This document shows, piece by piece, positions 40,489 through 42,842 of a DNA stretch of 42,842 nt. Position 1 is the stretch's first letter. Each line of letters begins with the position of its first letter. The notes beneath the pieces were generated by a model. That model did not search any database, was not told the origin of the DNA, and saw nothing but the letters and a program-made list of their open reading frames with translations. The stretch is from Chitinophaga pinensis (GTDB lineage Bacteria > Bacteroidota > Bacteroidia > 2-12-FULL-35-15): positions 1-42,842 of the forward strand of contig CAMCUO010000025.1 in NCBI GenBank assembly GCA_945879015.1, read 5' to 3'. The position numbers and the translations under genes are program-made.

Positions 40489-42100
40489 CTTTGTTTTTCC
40501 TTTTAAAAAGCTGCAATCTTTTTCGCGGTGATTCGTAAACTAAATTAAATTGTTCCGCTAAAACTTTTGATGTCTCTATTGAACAAGAATCGTTTTTGTC
40601 ATCAGTAAAACACCAACGACTAACATAATCAATTTTATGATGTGTTGTATTTTCATAGTTTGCAATTTCTGTACATGGCGGATTTTTATCTCCATAATGT
40701 TTCATTAAATCATAAACCGATTCTCCTTTTTTCCAAATAAGCGGAAAGTGCGGTTTTGTTGCCTCGTAGTTGTCTAAATTTACAATTGCTTTTTCTGTAG
40801 ACACATAGCTACCATAGTTTATGTGGATCCAATTGTCAGAATAATTTAAGGGCAAAAGAACGGTGTTTTCTTCCATCATAAACTCTGCACTTGTTGCCTC
40901 TTCTGCGTCCAAACTTAATACTTTTGCTTCATCATTGTGATAGTTCACAAAAAACACATGCGTGACAATGATGGTAAGTATTGGAATTAACAATTGTATT
41001 GGAGGAAGTGCAGATGCGCCAATCCAAACAATAAGAACGAGGAAAAAAAACAAGGCAAGTCTTATTGAAATAAAACCACCCGAAGAAAGCCAATCTGGAG
41101 AAACATAATAAAATAGTAGCACAATCAAAGATAGGACAAACCAAAACCAACTGCTTTTTGTGTTTTCTTCTTTTCTTTTTCTAAGGCTGTTTATTATCAC
41201 CAATACCACAAGCAAACAAATAGAATATAATATTGCTTGTGCAAAGATTATCTCTTTTTCTTTGTTGAGTGTGATAATCGGAGTTAATTCCACAATAAAC
41301 TCCGTAAGTTTTTCATTAGAAAGATATCGTGGTGGTTCGTGTTCAAACTTATTGTTATTGAGCATGAACGATAAAAACAAAAGCATTCCAGGCAAGAACA
41401 TTATAGCAGGACGAATGAACTGTTTTAATTCAAAGCGTGTACCCCTCACCGAGGGGGCAGGGGGAGGAAAAAAGGCTTGCTTCAGAATAACAAAAAACAA
41501 AATTAACACAAGCAATAAAAAATTAAATACATGTGTAAAATACAACAGTGTGCTCAAACAAGTTAATGCAATGGTTGGTTTTATATCCTGATTATTTTTA
41601 TTTTTAAACCACAAACTCAGAACCCAAAAAATAATTGGAAGTCCTACGCAAAAATTGAAAAAACCAATACAAAAAGGAAAAGAATAGATGAATGGAAAAA
41701 TCAGGTAGGACGACACTTTTCCAGAGTTTTCTGAATCAACAATGCCCGCCTGCCCGGCCGGCAGGTTTCTAATTAAATATCGAAAAGAAAACGGAAGCGC
41801 AATCACATAAAAAATCAAGATGCTCTTTTCAACTAAGTGTGACGGAAGAAAAAGTCCTGCAAAAGCAAACCAAACGTGGTTTACCAAATTGGAATTTAGT
41901 TCTTTATTAAAATCAAAAAACTGAAGAAGAGTTGTGTTTCCTTCAAACCAAATGTGTCGCAATAAATTCGCGTTGTGTAAATGCGCAGGCCCATCAATGG
42001 TTGGAAAGTATTTGCTGGAAATAACAGGGAGGAGAGAAATAAAAACAATCAAAAAAAAGAAATACTTTTCATATTTCCATAAAGAGCTTGTTTTTTTCAT
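40466..42100 (-). CDS. Polytopic membrane protein, GT-C-like (4), altered by repeats
   Basis: 544 residues with about ten membrane segments and a C-terminal soluble part from about residue 390. The first outward loop has YFPTIDGPAHLHNANLLRH, an acidic loop compatible with a GT-C transferase; no characterised family is recognised and the shared C-terminal module is absent. Two repeat elements lie in frame: one encodes LPAGQAG (41749-41765) and another PPPAPSVRG (around 41442-41467), both in loops between membrane segments. The C-terminus DTPLAPL and its stop come from a third repeat, so the original end may have been longer. If that end was lost, the module found in its neighbours may have been lost with it. 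Confidence 0.6.
   Translation of the reverse strand: MKKTSSLWKYEKYFFFLIVFISLLPVISSKYFPTIDGPAHLHNANLLRHIWFEGNTTLLQFFDFNKELNSNLVNHVWFAFAGLFLPSHLVEKSILIFYVIALPFSFRYLIRNLPAGQAGIVDSENSGKVSSYLIFPFIYSFPFCIGFFNFCVGLPIIFWVLSLWFKNKNNQDIKPTIALTCLSTLLYFTHVFNFLLLVLILFFVILKQAFFPPPAPSVRGTRFELKQFIRPAIMFLPGMLLFLSFMLNNNKFEHEPPRYLSNEKLTEFIVELTPIITLNKEKEIIFAQAILYSICLLVVLVIINSLRKRKEENTKSSWFWFVLSLIVLLFYYVSPDWLSSGGFISIRLALFFFLVLIVWIGASALPPIQLLIPILTIIVTHVFFVNYHNDEAKVLSLDAEEATSAEFMMEENTVLLPLNYSDNWIHINYGSYVSTEKAIVNLDNYEATKPHFPLIWKKGESVYDLMKHYGDKNPPCTEIANYENTTHHKIDYVSRWCFTDDKNDSCSIETSKVLAEQFNLVYESPRKRLQLFKRKNKDTPLAPL
41442..41467. repeat. In-frame repeat encoding PPPAPSVRG
   Basis: CCCCTC-ACC-GAGGGG followed by GCAGGGGGAGG. 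It is related to the CCCCTC/GAGGGG repeats at 40353-40488 and lies within a loop of the membrane protein. Confidence 0.65.
41749..41765. repeat. In-frame palindromic element encoding LPAGQAG
   Basis: CCTGCC and GGCAGG arms around CGGCC, a local GC peak in an AT-rich gene. Same element as at 26102-26121 and 39451-39467. Confidence 0.8.
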
Positions 42101-42136
42101 CCTTATTTTTGTTTGCCTCTTTTAACCTGCTAAACA

Positions 42137-42189
42137 CTTCGACTCCGCTCAGTGTGACATTTCGGACGTCAGTCTGAGCGGAGTCGAAG
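42137..42189. repeat. REP-like palindrome, CTTCGACTCCGCTCAG type
   Basis: Perfect 16-bp arms (42137-42152 and 42174-42189) with an inner TGAC/GTCA pairing. It lies in the 112-bp gap between two minus-strand genes and could form a strong hairpin in their transcripts. Confidence 0.85.
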
Positions 42190-42212
42190 ACTTGCTTGTT
42201 CGTTACTCAAAT

Positions 42213-42842
42213 CTAATCAATAACCATTTCCGGAATGTCTCCTTCAACAATTAATCTACCTAGAGTTGCTTTTTTTATTTCATCTATAGAAACGCCTGGT
42301 GCACGCTCTAATAACCTAAATCCTTGTGGTGTAACATCAAGTACCGCCAGCTCCGTAACAATCTTTTTAACGCACCTAACGCCTGTTAATGGCAAGTCGC
42401 ATTTCGGTAATAATTTTGATTCGCCTGCCTTGTTTACGTGTTGCATAGCTACAATAATATTTTTTGCAGAAGCAACCAGGTCCATCGCGCCACCCATTCC
42501 TTTTACCATTTTGCCTGGAATTTTCCAGTTCGCAATATCGCCATTGTCGGAAACCTCCATTGCTCCCAAAATTGTTAAATCTACTTTTCGAGAACGTATC
42601 ATTCCAAAACTCATTGCGGAATCAAAAAAAGCAGAACCAGGAACAGTAGTGATTGTTTGTTTGCCTGCATTAATTAAATCAGCATCTTCTTCGCCTTCAA
42701 AAGGGAAAGGACCCATTCCTAAAAGTCCGTTTTCAGACTGAAGAACAACGTTCATTCCTTGGGGAATATAATTGGCTACCAGCGTAGGAATTCCGATTCC
42801 TAAGTTCACGTAATAGCCGTCTTTTATTTCTTTTGCGATTCT
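42213..42842 (-). CDS. scoB: 3-oxoacid CoA-transferase subunit B (C-terminal part)
   Basis: 210 residues are visible; the 5' end runs off the right edge. The frame opens with [20 protein letters not shown], the usual early sequence of the B subunit, so only a few residues are missing. The catalytic Glu is in [25 protein letters not shown] and [15 protein letters not shown] are typical of the family. The B subunit works with an A subunit, usually encoded beside it and here probably beyond the edge, to move CoA between succinyl-CoA and acetoacetate or similar acids. It is not related to the glycan genes. Confidence 0.93.
   Translation of the reverse strand, partial: RIAKEIKDGYYVNLGIGIPTLVANYIPQGMNVVLQSENGLLGMGPFPFEGEEDADLINAGKQTITTVPGSAFFDSAMSFGMIRSRKVDLTILGAMEVSDNGDIANWKIPGKMVKGMGGAMDLVASAKNIIVAMQHVNKAGESKLLPKCDLPLTGVRCVKKIVTELAVLDVTPQGFRLLERAPGVSIDEIKKATLGRLIVEGDIPEMVID

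Noticed and set aside
41160..41591. A 143-codon plus-strand frame
   Set aside because: It is antisense to the membrane protein gene at 40466-42100 and has no recognisable domain or ribosome site.

Overview
This window is AT-rich bacterial DNA that almost certainly comes from a Bacteroidota (Bacteroidetes) genome. The reasons are two very large secreted proteins with type B type IX secretion (T9SS) sorting domains followed by a PorP/SprF gene, Bacteroidota-style promoters (TTG, about 19-20 nt, then TAnnTTTG) ahead of many genes, few Shine-Dalgarno sequences, a GxxExxY protein flanked by CACAGATT-type repeats, and several families of short palindromic repeats known from uncultured Bacteroidota. 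No genus can be named from the sequence alone.

Layout. (1) 1-3009, housekeeping: the start of an RlmI-like rRNA methyltransferase (minus strand, runs off the left edge), then gltX, folB and a small CWC-type Cys-rich gene tightly packed, then tRNA-Cys(GCA) with a terminator. A 19-bp copy of the tRNA 3' end lies about 170 bp downstream. (2) 3191-5358, minus strand: a small exported Cys/His protein, a 49-codon remnant of a large T9SS-type protein, and a long helical-repeat protein. (3) 5704-16714, T9SS block: two proteins of about 1600 residues, each with signal peptide, N-terminal propeller-like region, Ig/SprB-type repeats and type B sorting domain, followed by their probable PorP/SprF partner. 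The second carries eight exact-length tandem copies of an 83-residue repeat; the first carries two copies of the same repeat. (4) 16814-21109: LpxR-like lipid A deacylase, a membrane-anchored serine hydrolase, a conserved hypothetical protein, a PolB-like 3'-5' exonuclease and a lipoprotein, separated by REP-like palindromes.

(5) 21220-42100, probable surface-glycan region. On the plus strand: a fused two-domain Opp/Dpp-type ABC ATPase, a membrane-anchored protein with two jelly-roll-like modules and an FG-GAP-like calcium-site motif, a decayed GxxExxY mobile cassette, a GH16-like lipoprotein, a MntA-HepT toxin-antitoxin pair, two AlgJ/AlgX-like SGNH proteins, an AlgI-like MBOAT O-acyltransferase, and two GT-C-like polytopic proteins. 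Converging from the minus strand: a methyltransferase, two GT2 polyprenyl-phosphate-type glycosyltransferases and two more GT-C-like membrane proteins. I infer a pathway in which GT2 enzymes charge a lipid carrier with sugar, GT-C enzymes transfer sugars outside the inner membrane, the AlgI/AlgJ-like set O-acetylates the product, and the GH16-like lipoprotein trims or remodels it. The most striking new observation is a C-terminal module (G-K-N-I-[FL]-W ... W-N ... D-D) shared by three of the GT-C-like proteins and present twice in the anchored FG-GAP protein. (6) 42213-42842: the 3' part of a CoA-transferase subunit B gene running off the right edge.

The region also records repeat invasion: palindromic elements sit in frame inside three coding sequences, and repeat sequence supplies the C-terminus or stop of two genes and the N-terminus of another.
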